Source of the DNA: Epichloe hybrida
Taxonomy: Eukaryota > Ascomycota > Sordariomycetes > Hypocreales > Clavicipitaceae
Assembly (NCBI GenBank): GCA_019022495.1
Contig: JAFEKR010000061.1
Coordinates: forward strand, 124,001-188,000
Length of the DNA: 64,000 nt
Reading direction: 5' to 3'
In this document: in pieces, positions 48,160-61,458 of the stretch
Position numbering within the stretch: the stretch's first letter is position 1
Layout: every line of letters starts with the position of its first letter
The notes under the pieces: generated by a model
Seen by the model: the letters and a program-made list of their open reading frames with translations, nothing else
What the model was told of the DNA's origin: nothing
The model's database searches: none
Position numbers and translations under genes: made by a program

Positions 48160-51100
48160 ATGTCGTTTCTCTTCCGGCAAAGTCAAGGGCCTACCAACGA
48201 CAGAATGGACACGGCTCATCAGATTTCCAAACCTGAAGAGGCTGGTAAGTGCCATTGACACCTAGGAAACTGCAGCCGGCCGCTTATACGGTTGGAGTTC
48301 GTAAATCATCGATCAACGAACCAAGGCTAACTTGTATGTTTTTTGGTGCTTCAATGCAGTGGCCCGAATCGCTTACCTCTCCAGCGATGTTATTCTGTCT
48401 GTCCAGGCATCATTGGCGGCCGAATCAGACTTCTCTTCCCATTTGAAACGATACGCCAGTCGCAAAGATAGCGGCTTGGTTGCTGCCTCGAATGATGCGG
48501 TTCCAGTTGTAAGTTGTGCTACAATCATACTCGCTCGATGTCTGCCCGAAGCCAATACCTGATGGAGCCCCTAACAAGAAAGAAGGTGCAATCAATTCGA
48601 CACAATGCCGACCCATTGCTCTCAGTGTATACGCCGGTTCGGAATGGCAAACTAGTGTCTGTCACGGCTCCCTCAACTATTCTATTACCTGCCGTCTCCC
48701 ACTTGTATAGATTGGCCAATTATCCTGTGGTACTACACATCTCGCTGGAGCCAAAGAGACACGCCGACTACTCGACTATTACAGCAGTACGGAATGCGGG
48801 CTGGACGTTTTTGCAGTCGGAATCTCTGCAAGAAGCTCAAGACATGGCCATCACAGCTCATGCCGTGGCTATTCGCACTGGGAAAGGCGTTATACATTTT
48901 TTTGCGAGCCAAACATCCATCAATGACGCGCCGATAGCTGTTGAAGACGTGGAATTAGTGAGAGAAGTTCTGGACATGGAGAGTGTTCGCCGGTTCCAAG
49001 CCGGCTCGATTCCCGCAGCCAGCATCTATACCGACGATGGTCATGTGGCTGTATCTTCAGATCATCCGGAAACAGTTCCGAATGGGCATGATTCTAAGCC
49101 CACTACTACCTTACAATCTCATGCTAGCGCCAATGCTTCGAAAGCGACTTCGGCTGGCACCTCAATCAAATCCAGCGAGGCATCCACCCCGACTAACCCG
49201 TCTTCTGCGGCAACTACAGTTGAAGCAGTACCTCCTCAGGTGACCTCTGAAGATATCTATACATGTGCTACTCGGGTTTGGTCCCAAATGAAGACAGCAC
49301 TTGGAAGGGAATACTCTGCGTTCGAGTACACTGGCCCTCCGAAGGCTGATAGCTGTCTACTTATCTTCGGATCGGATTCAGGTTTCTTTGCCGAAGCTGT
49401 CGACAATGCCAAACCGGATGAAATATTTGCCAATGTCGGGATTCTTACCCCGCGTTTATATCGCCCCTGGATAGGGTCGAAGCTGGTAGACTCCATGCCG
49501 AAATCCATCAAGAGAATTGCCGTCCTGGAACAAATTCAGAGAGCAACGACCAAATGGGGCCCTCTTCTAATTGACGTCCTCTCATCTCTCAATCGTGGTC
49601 CAGGCGGCATAGACACAATTGTAGGGTATCAATCAGGATGCATCGCTCCCGAGGCAACCACACAGGCGCTCAGAGGTATTGTCCAGAATCTCACTTCCGA
49701 AAAGCCCGTTCAGAATCTTGAAGTTGGGACGAAACTGGTTCAGGAGCAATCCAATGCTCATGCCCCGAGTGTTCCACAGCTTGAGACGGCGTATTCGAAA
49801 ATTCTTGACCAACTTTTTGACAAGAGGGTTTATATCGCCAATGCTCTAGAGTCACAAAATGCTGGTGTTTCCCCGACGATATCTGCAAGTCCAGAATTTG
49901 GCTTCGGATCTCTTCTGGCCCGGATAGAACATCGGAGAAAATTTGTAACCGAGGTCAGAGATGCCGCCAGCAGCAGCGAATTCAATTCTGAGGAGCCTAA
50001 AAGCCTGCTCGCCCGATGGGCCATGCACTCAGATGACCCGGTGAAGTCAACTGAAATTGTGGACAACCTTCTGCCAGCTTTGGAGGCCGACGGCTCATCT
50101 CTAGCGCAAAAGCTCATTTCTCAAAGTGCGCTGTTCCAGAAAGAATCTTTATGGTTAATGGGCTCTGATGCTTGGGCATATGATCTCGGGAACTCTGGTG
50201 TTCATCACGTTCTTGCATCCGGGAAAAATGTCAACATGTTGATAGTTGATTCAACACCCTACTCCGACAAAGCGGTCGCCGATTCTGATCGAAGGAAGAA
50301 GGATATTGGGCTCTACGCCATGAACTTTGGCAACGTTTACGTGGCTTCTACTGCAGTATATAGCTCATACACGCAGGTATTGCAGGCTCTGGTAGAAGCT
50401 GATAAGTTCGACGGCCCTTCAGTCGTCTTGGCTTATCTGCCATACTTTGGCGAGACTGATTCTCCTCTGACAGTACTTCAAGAAACCAAGAAGGCAGTTG
50501 ATGCTGGCTATTGGCCCCTGTACCGGTGGAACCCAGAGAACGAGATTAGAGGTGAAGCGAACTTCTCTCTCGACTCCGAGCTCGTGAAACAAGAACTGAA
50601 GGCTTTCCTGGCTCGAGACAATCAGCTGACTCAGCTCATGAAGAAGGAGCCCAACTTTGCTGCAAACTTGGCGCAGGATTTCGGAACCGAAGTTCGAGCC
50701 CAACAAAAGAGGAAAGCAAAGGATGCGTACAATCAACTGCTTGAAGGTCTTCTCGGCGCGCCATTGACTATTCTTTTCGCATCTGATAATGGTAATGCTG
50801 CATCCATTGCTAAACGTCTCGGTAATCGTGGTCGGGCTCGTGGTCTGAAGACCACTGTCATGGCTATGGAGGATTATCCTGTAGAGGATCTGGTTCGAGA
50901 GGAAAATATTGTCTTTGTCACGTCCACAGCTGGACAGGGAGAGTTTCCTCAAAACGGTCTGCCATTCTGGGATGCCCTCAAAGAAAGTACCGACCTTGAC
51001 CTTGCAGGAGTCAATTTTTCTGTATTTGGCTTGGGAGACAGGCACTACTGGCCACGCAAGGAGGATAGAATTTATTACAACAAGCCTGCCAAGGATTTGG

Positions 51101-53071
51101 ACAGAGTACTGGGAAATCTTGGTGGCACGCGATTCGTGGACGTTGGCCTTGGAGATGATCAAGATCCTGATGGGTATCAAACTGGGTACCAGGAATGGGA
51201 GCCCAAGATTTGGCAAGCGTTGGGTGTTGACAAAATCGAGGGTCTACCAGAAGAGCCGCCGCCCATCACAAACGAAGACATCAAAATTGCGTCAAATTAT
51301 CTACGAGGCACAATCTTGGAGGGACTGCAGGATACATCTACGGGAGCCATCTCTGCATCTGATCAGCAACTTACCAAGTTTCACGGAACATACATGCAGG
51401 ATGACAGAGATGTTCGTGACGAAAGGAAGGCGCAGGGCCTTGAACCAGCTTACTCCTTCATGATACGTTGCCGACTGCCCGGAGGCGTTGCTACACCGAA
51501 GCAATGGGTCCAGATGGACGACATCAGTACTTCACTGGGCAATGAAACCATGAAGCTGACAACCCGGCAAACATTCCAATTTCATGGTGTTGTCAAGGGT
51601 AAGTTGAAGCCGGCTATGCAGGCTATCAACCGATCCTTGATGACCACGATTGCTGCATGCGGCGACGTCAATCGAAATGTCATGTGTAGTTCGCTGCCCA
51701 CTCAATCCCACTATCACAAGCAGGTGCATGCTTGTTCTCAAAAGATTAGCGACCATCTTTTGCCATCCACGACAGCCTATCATGAGATTTGGCTCACAGA
51801 TGACAATGACAAGAAGACCCAAATCGCTGGCGAGGCTGTACAAGACTTCGAGCCCCTATACGGACCCACGTATCTCCCTCGAAAATTCAAGATCACCATA
51901 GCAATACCTCCACACAACGACACTGATGTCTATGCTCATGACATTGGTTTAATTGCAATCAAGAACAAGAACGGAAATCTCGATGGATTCAACGTTCTAG
52001 CCGGTGGTGGAATGGGAGCGACGCATAACAACAAGAAGACGTATCCTCAAATTGGACGCATGATGGGATTTTGCAAGGCAGAGGAAGTTCACATTGCTTG
52101 TGAAAAGATAATGCTTGTCCAAAGAGATCACGGAGACCGCAAGAACCGCAAGCATGCCCGCCTCAAGTACACAATCGATGACATGGGTGTAGACGTCTTC
52201 CGCAGGAAAGTCGAGGAACTCTGGGGAAAGACGTTTGAAAAGGAGCGGCCCTTTGATTTCAAGAGCAATGTCGACACCTTTGGTTGGCAAAAGGATGAAA
52301 CCGGTCTGAACCACTTCACATTCTTCATTGAGAACGGCCGTATCGAAGACACTCCGGACTTCCAGATGAAGACAGGCTTGCGCGAAATCGCCAAAATCCA
52401 CAAAGGTGAATTCCGTCTGACCGGCAACCAGCATCTCATACTGAGCAACGTTGCCGATGAGGATGTTCCTGCGATGAAATCATTAATGAACAAGTACAAG
52501 CTTGACAATGTCCAGTTCTCCGGCCTCCGCCTCAGTTCTTCAGCCTGCGTTGCCTTTCCTACCTGCGGCTTGGCCATGGCCGAGTCTGAGCGTTACCTTC
52601 CTGTTCTCATTTCCAAGCTGGAAGCATGCTTGGAGGAGAACGGCCTGCGACAAGACTCCATCGTCATGCGAATGACCGGCTGTCCCAATGGCTGTGCCAG
52701 ACCATGGCTTGCCGAGGTGGCGTTTGTCGGCAAGGCATATGGCGCCTACAACATGTACCTGGGCGGCGGCTATCATGGACAGCGTCTGAACAAGCTCTAT
52801 CGATCCAGCATCAAGGAGGATGAGATCCTATCCATTCTCAAGCCGCTCTTCAAACGGTATGCTGTCGAAAGAGAGGACGGCGAGAAATTCGGAGACTTTT
52901 GCGTCCGCCTTGGCGTCATTCAAGCCACCACTGACGGTCAAAATTTCCATGACCATGTAAGTTCGCTCAGCCCAAATGATATCCCAGAGCACCCCGCGCT
53001 TCATACCATGATGCAAAATACTAACTCTTACGAAACTCAAGGTCGCCGAGGAAGAGTCAGACGAAGACTAA
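48160..53071 (+). CDS. MET5: Sulfite reductase (NADPH) beta subunit, siroheme protein
   Basis: Reduces sulfite to sulfide in sulfate assimilation with the flavoprotein alpha subunit. Exons 48160-48244, 48360-48508, 48583-52956 and 53042-53071 (1545 aa). The N-terminal part resembles the pyruvate-ferredoxin oxidoreductase-like region shared by fungal family members (LANYPVVLHISLEPKRHAD, LWLMGSDAWAYDLGNSG). A flavodoxin-like domain starts near 803 (LTILFASDNGNAASIAKRLG). The C-terminal hemoprotein has TTRQTFQFHG and the 4Fe-4S/siroheme cysteines CVAFPTC (about 1400) and CPNGC (about 1445). The last exon codes only VAEEESDED. The exon 3 acceptor (GAAAG) was chosen by frame; a nearby AACAAG acceptor gives the wrong phase. 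Confidence 0.93.
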
Positions 53072-53598
53072 TAATCTACGACTTGTGGACGCGAAATAGG
53101 AGTAACGTGTGCATTTACTTATGCTTTAGAGGCGAATGGTTCAGGAGTTGTTTGTGAAATTGCCAATACAAAGGCCACGGCTTTGAACCCATTTTCAAAA
53201 AAGAGGTTGAAACATAAACTTGTAGTTGTTACGTACAGCACTCGCCATATGTATGTATTATTGCTTGCACGTGTGCCTCGAGCCTTCTTTTGAATGGGCA
53301 TCACGACATTGCTCAGTTTGGAATAATTTTCATCATCTCGTGCACAGACAAAGAGAGAGAAAAAAAACTTATGAAATCACAAGGCGTGAGTGACTGTGAG
53401 TTATGCAACTCGTACAAATAGGGACCAAATGCCATTCATCTACAAAACGCCTCTCAATTTGCATCTTCCCGCAGACTCAATCATAGAACCAGATTTAACG
53501 TCGTAGTCGGATATCCATTACGTACAAACTCACATAAATCAAAGATCAATAGGTAAAACGACTTGTTTGAGAACAAGTGCTTCCGGATCATGCTTGTC
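53072..53598. other. Convergent spacer MET5-chitin synthase
   Basis: 527 bp between two 3' ends. No gene or clear terminator signal is recognised. Confidence 0.45.
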
Positions 53599-56500
53599 TC
53601 AACTCTTGAGGCTGCTTCCCACGCTGCTTACTTTCTCGCTGACTTTGCTGCTGAAATTACCCATCCATGGTGGAAGCTTTGGAAGCTTGAAACTCATGCG
53701 CACTCGGCCTTCGACAACTATGTTGACCACATTGATGACGGCAAATGTTGTGGAGCCAATTGCGCGGAAGATGGCCAGGGAAGCGACACTCCACAAAATG
53801 AAGCGCAAATAGAAATTGTCTCCAATCCCTTTGCTGCTGTAGATCTCTGATATCGCCATGGCAAGCACGGCATTGGCAATCATCCAAGTGAGCACCATGT
53901 ACGTCCGTACGCTCTTGTAGTAGTCTTCTTGCATCTGGGCTTCGCTAATGGGCGCAACCGGAACGGCAAGGCGATCGCGTAGATTCCGCAGGGCCTCATC
54001 GTAGCCGCTGTCGATATCTAGTTGCTCACTTGGCATTTCCAACTCGACAGTTTGACCCTTGCCCACAGCACCTCCCAGGTCAGTCTTCATGACATTATCA
54101 CCTTTGGTTCCCCAAGTAACGTCATGGGTGTTGCAGAAAGCATACACCTGTAACGTGCAAATGTAGCTCGGTAGAAGCAAGAAATATTGTCCTGCCGAGG
54201 TGAACAAATGCCACGGGTCCAGGTATAGAAAAGACATGAGAAAATAGAGTCCAGCTGTTGAGATCATCGAGACAATCAAGTTGGTAAAGACATTGTTATC
54301 AATTGCAAGGTCGGGGGTTTTGCTCGTGAGTTGTCGAATGACGATGTAGAAGCAAGCAAAGACAGTGTACAGCATAATGATGCTGTAAATAATCATGCTA
54401 ACCAGATACAGCTTCTTGGATCCCTGTGGTCTGTTCCCAAGTGACAGGATAAATTGTGTCGCGATCAAGAGTACGCATGTGTACCTCAATATATAAAAAA
54501 TTACGGTTCCAATATTGTGACCGAACGGGTCGACTATTGGGTCGGCAAGACCTCCGACGATGAAGTAGAATGTGAGATAGAAGTTGGCCAGAGAGAAATA
54601 TGTGAAGAGCAGCTGGATGAATTGATACACGAACTCAATGTAGAGCAAAACCTTGCGCATAATGGTGTGATCAGTGGAGAGAATTTGACGAAACTGAACC
54701 AAGGAGTAAACGGCCGCGAAAAATGCACCATTCAACCAACGTCTCCTTTGGGAGATAAATTCCGGGACGGTGTCTGCAAAAACAAAAGTCAGCAGGGCTT
54801 TTTCGGGAAAAAAGCAACATGTCAAAACTTACCAGGTACATCCGTTTCTCCTGTACATCCCTTTACATATTTGAGCACCCATCTCTCCCCGCGTTTAGCT
54901 ACAAGTTCCCAGCACAGAATACGATCTTCGGCCAGATACATATTTGCCGTGAAAACATCAGCATGTTGTCCGTGCAGAGTTTCGCCTTTGAAGTATTGGC
55001 TAAGGGGACCATGTCCAGTCTCGTCATTCTGAAGAGCGTGATATCTGTAAGCACTCAGCGCACCAGGAAGTACAGTGATGTAGCCAAACACGGATTCCAA
55101 TGGCTTGTCTAGGATATTTGACATCTTGTACTCGAAGTTTTGCGAGGCAACCAAGGGATTGAGTAAGTTGGAACCAAACTTTCCCTTCATGGCTTTGATC
55201 TCACCGCAGGCGCCAGCGACGTTAGAGTCGGTGTCAAACGCCTTCCATAGATGGTAGAGAGAATTGCCTCCCGGGCGGGTTCCGACATCTAACAAGATGC
55301 AAACGTTCGGCTTCAGTGCCCTACCAAATGCGTTGAAAAACCAGCGATGGGAATTCAACTTTCGTAAATTTTTTTCCTTGAGGCAGAATATCAGTTGACA
55401 AGGGACAATGCCCTTTTCAGCGCCCTTGAACTTGAGATCAGAGTCAAGAGAGACCTGTGTCGTGTACTCATACACGTGAGCTTGGACTGCTCTGTTGTTG
55501 ACGTAGTTTTTGGCGATACCATCCTGGTAACAACCCATGGCTGCCAAAGCGTCGAGAGTTCGGGGGTTGATCTTCTCACGACCGTCTGATATAATGCATA
55601 CCACAATCTTTTGCCAGCCATTCTCTCCCCATGTCCTCGAACGCGAGCGGGAGCAAAAATGTGCAATGTTCTTCATGACAGCATGCATAGTCCTTGTAAA
55701 ACAGAACTCGTCTTCGTTGTACATGGTAACACAAATGAAGAGCTCAGTCTCTCGTGTGGTTCTCCCAATACTTTGCCGCAGCTTATAGCCTCTGTCCACG
55801 AAGTCGTCGGGATCGCATGTGACTGCGGTGTACCGCATGTGGGTGAACTCTACTTCGTTACGACGAGGTAAAAAGCTGTACAGAATTGTAGGGATTTTGC
55901 ATTCGAGCACCAGCTCGCCATTGATGAGCTGGACCTCCTTTCTCGACATTTGCGGCGCTCGGACGCCGCGACGTTCTTGTGCTCCGTCAGGGGCAGGGCC
56001 GTAGTGCTCTACCTTGTCGTAGTCATCGGCATCCTCATTGAGAGTTTCTTGCGACCCTGACATGTAAGAGTCGTGATGCGCGGGTTGTGGACGAGACTCG
56101 CTTAGATCTGATGCGGGGGCGAAAACGTCATCTGCGCCATCGAGGGGAATAGACAATGTGGCATCGTCGGCAAAGGCCTGTGAAGTGCGGGCAGAGTTTG
56201 AGAACAGCGGTGCCGGCGGCAGAGGACGGCGTGGGCTGCCTCCATAGCGAGAGGACGGAGTTCCTGGGCGAGGGCTGCCATTGAGATCCGATGGCTCATA
56301 TGATCCTCTCGACGGTGGCGGTCGTGAGAGGTCTGGCACTCTACCAGAGGGCGTCCACGGCCGATGTGGTGAGCCGTTCTCTCGACTGGCAAAACTAACG
56401 TAACTTGAGTCGGGAGGCGGCATGCTTGGTAACTCGTCGAGCACTGAGACCGATCGAGAGTGTGAGGAGACAACGCTGGGCTGATAGGTTCGCCTGGTTG

Positions 56501-56867
56501 CTCTGGGACTATGATGAATACGTTGTGAGCTTTGATTGCTGGTCATTGTGTAGTTGGACAAGGTGAACTCAAAAAACAGCAGGGCTTGTTTTGTGTAGGA
56601 TGACGAGAGATGTCGAGACTGATTTTGAAGGAATGGAAGAAACCAGAATGGAACGAAATAAGGCAAGGCAGTTGACTCGGTAGTCGATCGGCCGTCGAGG
56701 ATTACGGAGCATGAAGTTACTCACGAGCTTTCATCGGCAGAGTCCTCAACAGACGTCAGGAGCCGGACAGAGGCTGAGTTCTGACCAGTCGGCGTGTCAT
56801 GTTCGTCATCATAACTGGGCAAACTGTACTCCGGAGGTCTGGAAGGGGTGCTTGGCCGGTCCATCAT
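53599..56867 (-). CDS. Chitin synthase, class I-like
   Basis: Plasma-membrane GT2 enzyme making chitin from UDP-GlcNAc for cell wall and septa. Exons 56867-56725, 56538-54833 and 54773-53599 (about 1007 aa). The N-terminal third is Ser/Pro-rich and disordered. The catalytic core has [50 protein letters not shown] and [13 protein letters not shown]-terminal half with about seven hydrophobic segments follows. The sequence around the QRRRW motif (EFISQ before, AVYSLVQF after) points to class I rather than class III, by memory of those families. Exon 1 is placed because [20 protein letters not shown] has typical chitin synthase start composition. The exon 2 acceptor has two alternative in-phase sites a few codons on. 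Confidence 0.9.
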
Positions 56868-57069
56868 GTCAGGTGCAGTTTGCGGTGAAAATGTTTTTTC
56901 CCCCGATTGTCGTCTGGAATGCAACTATTTCGAGCCGAACAACAAGGCAAAATAGAGGGCGAGTTGTGGTGGTAAAGTCGAAACACTGGCATGCGCCGGA
57001 ATTGCGATGCCCACAGGGTCTTTCTTGTCTGCGCTCTTGTCTGCGCGAGGGAGAGGAAGAAGCTGTTTC

Positions 57070-57102
57070 TTTCTTTGGGTGTTTCTTTGGGTGTTTCTTT
57101 GG
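57070..57102. repeat. 12-nt tandem repeat, nearly three copies
   Basis: TTTCTTTGGGTG at 57070-57081 and 57082-57093, with a partial third copy to 57102. It lies in the chitin synthase upstream region. This is probably slippage. Confidence 0.6.
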
Positions 57103-58006
57103 ATGGAACGAAGGAAGAAGAAGATGCAGTGCAGAGCTGGATCCGATAGTTGGTTGAATTGATGATGTAAACAAGGTGGTTAGCCTGGCTGACATTGTGC
57201 ACAGCGCAGCGCGCAACCCTTCTCCTTGATTGTGCATGCCGCATGTAATATTGACATCCGAGCAGCTGTTGGCCTGGCAACAAGCTGGCGCAGCCACGAG
57301 CGCAACCATGAGCGCAACCGTGCGCGCAATGCTTCGGACTAGCACAGAAAGAAACTTCAGAGGTACTTGTGTACTTAACATGCATGGGGAGCCCACAAAA
57401 AGTGACTATCCTCGATTTGGCCAGATCCAGTTGCACCTTCCTTCCCCGCGGCCGGCTAAAGCATGGGAATGAGATTGTGGGAGGGTGTGGGTGGCAGGTG
57501 GCAGGTGGCAGGTTGGGCAGTCGTCTCTGATACAGGTGATACCACTGATACCCTCAGATTACCGAAATCATCAACGCAAGCTCATTCACGCACACCCTCG
57601 AGCCCTCCCTCATGCCCCCATCGCTTGATGGGTACTGACTGACTCGTATCAACTTTTGCGGAGGCATTTTCAAGAGGAAGAAAAATTACCATTTGCCGAC
57701 GGCCTGCCCTGTCGTCGGTCCGGCGGACGACGAATCATATCAAGCTCCCGCTTGGACAAGCTTAATTTCTCCACGGGGAAAACCAAGCCACCAATTCTAT
57801 GTCTCAAACCGCGGCCCGTTGAATCCAAGTGCTTCTTGGCGAGGATGTGCCCAACTTGCAAAGACAGTGATGGATAGAGGGACAAAGATCGAGGAGGGGT
57901 ACAAATACCTGGGACTCAGCATTGCAAAAGACGCTTCCTTTCGTGGTTTCTGTCTTTCTTGGCAATCAGTACCAGCAGCCTGAGCATCGTCTCGTGCCGC
58001 ACGTTT

Positions 58007-58042
58007 GCCGTTGCCCGCTGCCCGTTGCCCGTTGCCCGTTGC
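58007..58042. repeat. 7-nt GCCCGTT tandem repeat
   Basis: Four to five imperfect copies of GCCCGTT/GCCCGCT end about 50 bp before the invertase ATG, so it may lie in the 5' leader. Confidence 0.55.
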
Positions 58043-58090
58043 CAACACTGTATGTACACTTATTGCTGCCCCGCGGGCAATCTCGACATC

Positions 58091-59907
58091 ATGTTTCGGT
58101 GCAGGAATATCCCCGTGTTCCTACTTGGGGCGCTACAGCTTGCAGGCGTCTGTATCGCATCCAAGCGCGCTTCCATCGTCCCGCAAGCAACTCGAACCTC
58201 GATTGCTGGTCCTTTGGTGGGCGACGAGGTCCCGTCTGGCATCCCTGTGGTTGGTGATTATGCGGGCCAGTATCGGCCACAGGTTCACTTCTCACCCCCC
58301 CAACACTTCATGAACGACCCAAATGGCATGTTTCGAGATGCCGATGGGACCTGGCACCTGTACTATCAATACAATCCTACAGCAAATGTGGCTGGCAATC
58401 AGCATTGGGGCCATGCCACATCGCAAGACTTGTACCATTGGATCAACCAGCCCATTGCGTTGTTCCCACCCGAAGAGAATGTCTTCGTCTTCTCCGGCAG
58501 TGCTGTCGTGGACAGGAACAACACATCTGGGTTCTTCCCCAACCAGACCAATGGTGTCGTAGCCATCTACGTGAGTTGCGCAGACCCGTGGCCATATGAA
58601 CAAGAATCGTGCGTGCTGACCTCTTCATCAAGACGTTGGCCAAGTATGGCAGCGACGGCAGCCCTGGCCCTCAAACACAAGCAATCGCATATTCTCACGA
58701 TGGAGGCTTCCACTTCACTCCCTATGAGCGCAACCCCGTCATTGCTAGCAACTCATCGCAATTTCGTGATCCAAAGGTCGTCTGGTACGAGGATCATTGG
58801 GCTATGGTCGTTGCTTATCCGCAAGAGTTCGTCCTTGGCATATACACGTCACCGAACCTGATCGATTGGACTCATGCCAGCAATTTTTCTCATCATGGCC
58901 TCCTCGGCCTTCAATGGGAATGCCCCAATCTGGTGCGCATGCCATATTATGGTCAAGACGGACAGAAACAAGCCGGCATGTGGCTTCTAGCCATCAGTAT
59001 CAACCCCGGTGCCCCCGTTGGCGGCTCCATCACAGAATACTATCCGGGAACCTTCAACGGAACGCACTTTGAGGCGGTCGATTCTGCTGCGCGGATCGCA
59101 GATTTCGGTAAAGACAACTACGCAGGACAATTCTTCCACGGCCTGTCCGAAGAGGAAGATCCTGTCTTCATTGCATGGGCCTCTAATTGGCAGTACGGGC
59201 AGGAAGTGCCCACTGCTCGGGAGAACTGGCGAAGCGCAATGAGTCTGCCGCGGCAAAGCCATCTGACAAAGGCAGACCGCGTAGGTTGGAAATGGGTTGT
59301 TCGTCCGTACGATCTGTCACCCGTCATAGGAGAGACTCTGGCTTTCAATGAGAGCCAAACGAATGGGACAACCATGGTGGATTTTTCAGAGGTGGGATCG
59401 AATGCTGTGTATTGGGAGGCAAATGTGACTGGAATACCAGAACAGGGAGTTCCAGCAACGGCCACCTTGAACTTTACCTTCCTCAGCCCCGTTACAGGCG
59501 AGATGATCCGAGGAGGCTATTACTTTGGTGGTGACGTGCCATTCTATTTTGACAGAAGCGGCGTCAGAGGCTTTGATAATGTCTTCTTCACGGACAAGTT
59601 TTCTACCAACAGCTTGCCTCATAACGGGTCGTGGTCGATGAGCGGCGTACTGGACCGCTCAATAGTGGAAGTCTTTCTCAATGGCGGCGTGGACAGCGCC
59701 ACCAGCACTTTCTTCTCTACACAGCCGTTGACTCGCATGACCCTCAGCACATCAGACTTGCCGAAGGGCATGCGTGTCAGCGTTCGCGTCAACGCGTTGA
59801 ATAGTGCTTGGGGAAATGTGACGAATAAAGACGGCTTAGTATACGGCAATCAGTCAGTGAAGGCGACCTCTTCGGGAAATATTCGGCGCTTGCCGCGGCT
59901 AGACTGA
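58091..59907 (+). CDS. Secreted invertase (GH32 beta-fructofuranosidase)
   Basis: Hydrolyses sucrose and related fructosides outside the cell or in the vacuole. Exons 58091-58570 and 58633-59907 (584 aa). The intron has GTGAGT, GCTGAC and CAAG, so the apparent frame break near 58600 is splicing, not a lesion. A signal peptide ([19 protein letters not shown]) opens the protein. GH32 catalytic motifs are NDPNG (nucleophile Asp, about residue 75), FRDP (about 206) and ECPN (acid/base Glu, about 256). [10 protein letters not shown] and the C-terminal beta-sandwich ([10 protein letters not shown]) are also present. Several N-x-S/T sequons suggest glycosylation. Confidence 0.95.
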
Positions 59908-60573
59908 AGGATCAAAGAGCTCTGGTAATACGCATGGCATGGCGGGTGACAACAAGCGCGAGGAAGTTTGTTCAGATCATATTTCCGCTTCATTGAATCC
60001 ATTCATTTCGCCAAGGTGCATGCGAGAACATCAACACCTTTTTTTTTTCTCCATTTTTAAAAGGTATTATATAGCTTATGAGTCATGACGGCCGTAGAAG
60101 ATAGCACCAATGGCCAATGGTATTTGAGACATCAAGCTGGCTGGCTCTGCAGCATGATTAATCCCGGCTGCTACATTTATTAAAATTTACGCGCACCCGG
60201 ACAACGACTGCGCTAGGCGGGCTGCCGACACAGCCTCAGTGCCCTGTGGTGGCGGGCGGAATTAAAGGGCCGCGTTAACAACAAGGCCCCCCCCCCCCGC
60301 CTTCTCTGTTGTTGTCGTCGACGGTTCAGCCAAATTCAGGATTGGTCGTCAATACTCCGTAGGCCCAGCTGTTCCCCTGATTTACCACATGTACACTTGA
60401 CATGGCATGGTCTCATCATCTCACCATAAACGAACTGATGTCAATTTGTGATGATCTCTTTTTTTGCTTTCTCACGTCACTCGCTCAATAATTGAACCAA
60501 CCTGGCGTTGATTTTCGTTCTTTTCGTTGATCCTACTTTCTCCCTCCCCTTGGCTTTCTCGCAAACAATCGCA
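59908..60573. other. Spacer with homopolymer runs
   Basis: 666 bp with no gene. It contains a run of twelve C at 60287-60298, a T run near 60041 and a pyrimidine-rich leader before the next start. Confidence 0.5.
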
Positions 60574-61458
60574 ATGGCGCCGTCGATTACCCTCGCGGCG
60601 TCCATGGGCTCGCTCGCCCACAGAGATCTGCAGAATCCCACGCACACACAGCAAGTTACTTTGGGGGTCATCGCTGCTTACGCAGTCGCGATTGCGATTC
60701 TCTGGAACGTTCCGTATCTGAAAATGATACTCTGGCCTTTCAAGGTATGCATTGAATCCAACAAATAAGCGATCTATCGCCTCTTTTTTTTTTTTTTTTT
60801 TCCTCCCAAGGGCATCTCTTGCTGAAAACTCCTTCTTCTTCAGATGCTTGTCATTGCATTTCACGAGTTCGGCCATGCCATTACCGCCGTGCTCACGGGC
60901 GGCAAAGTCGAGTCCATCAGTCTTGACCCAAATGAAGGAGGCGTCACTCGCATGCGTGGCGGAATCAGTGCCATCACCCTGCCTGCAGGTTACTTGGGCT
61001 CGTCGATAATTGGAGCTCTCCTGACCTTTTGTGGCTTCAACATTGTGGCCTCCAAAGTCGCCAGCATCGTTCTGGCCGTGTGCTTCTTGCTAACGCTGTG
61101 GTGGGGAAAACGCGACTGGTTGACCATCCTCACTGTTCTCTTGGCAGTTGTGCTTCTCATTGCTTGCTGGTTCATCGTTCACGCTCAGGCCCTGCGATTC
61201 GTCGTCCTCTTCATCGGCGTCATGTCCTCATTGTACAGTGTGTGGGACATTTGCGACGATTTGATCCTCCGAAAAGTCAACTCATCCGATGCCAGTGTCT
61301 TTGCCAAGCGATACGGCGGGTCTTCTCAATGCTGGGGAGTTATTTGGTCCATAATATCGGTCCTCATCATGGCTGTCGGGATTGTGGCGGGACTGGCTGC
61401 TTTCTCCCAATCATTTGAGCAACAGCAGCAGGATTCCCAGCACTTTATTCCGACTTGA
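60574..61458 (+). CDS. Membrane protein with HExxH motif, peptidase M50B-like
   Basis: Exons 60574-60744 and 60844-61458 give 261 aa. The intron contains 18 consecutive T (60784-60801) before its TTCAG acceptor. A first hydrophobic helix (VTLGVIAAYAVAIAILWNV) is followed by HEFGH at about 64-68, a zinc-metalloprotease motif, within LVIAFHEFGHAITAVLTGG. At least five further hydrophobic segments follow. An acidic WDICDD pair after a membrane segment could supply a third metal ligand, as in M50B-type proteins. I do not see the classic LDG motif of site-2 proteases. Substrate and location are unknown. Homologues occur in fungi and plants, to my memory. Confidence 0.8.

Larger units (their letters stand above)
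56868..58090. promoter_or_regulatory. Divergent chitin synthase-invertase interval
   Basis: 1223 bp. Long frames on the minus strand (56864-57436 region) look non-coding. Three short tandem repeats are present: TTTCTTTGGGTG units at 57070-57102, GGTGGCA x3 at 57490-57510, and GCCCGTT units at about 58007-58042 just before the invertase start. Confidence 0.5.

Noticed and set aside
50419..51216. 265-codon minus-strand frame
   Set aside because: Fully antisense to the conserved sulfite reductase exon; a coding shadow.
56864..57436. Long overlapping minus-strand frames before the chitin synthase
   Set aside because: Cys/His-rich low-quality translations in two frames across tandem repeats; the chitin synthase start with [13 protein letters not shown] is a better explanation.
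58571..58632. Apparent frameshift in the invertase gene
   Set aside because: The break is a normal intron with GTGAGT, GCTGAC and CAAG; both sides join in frame.
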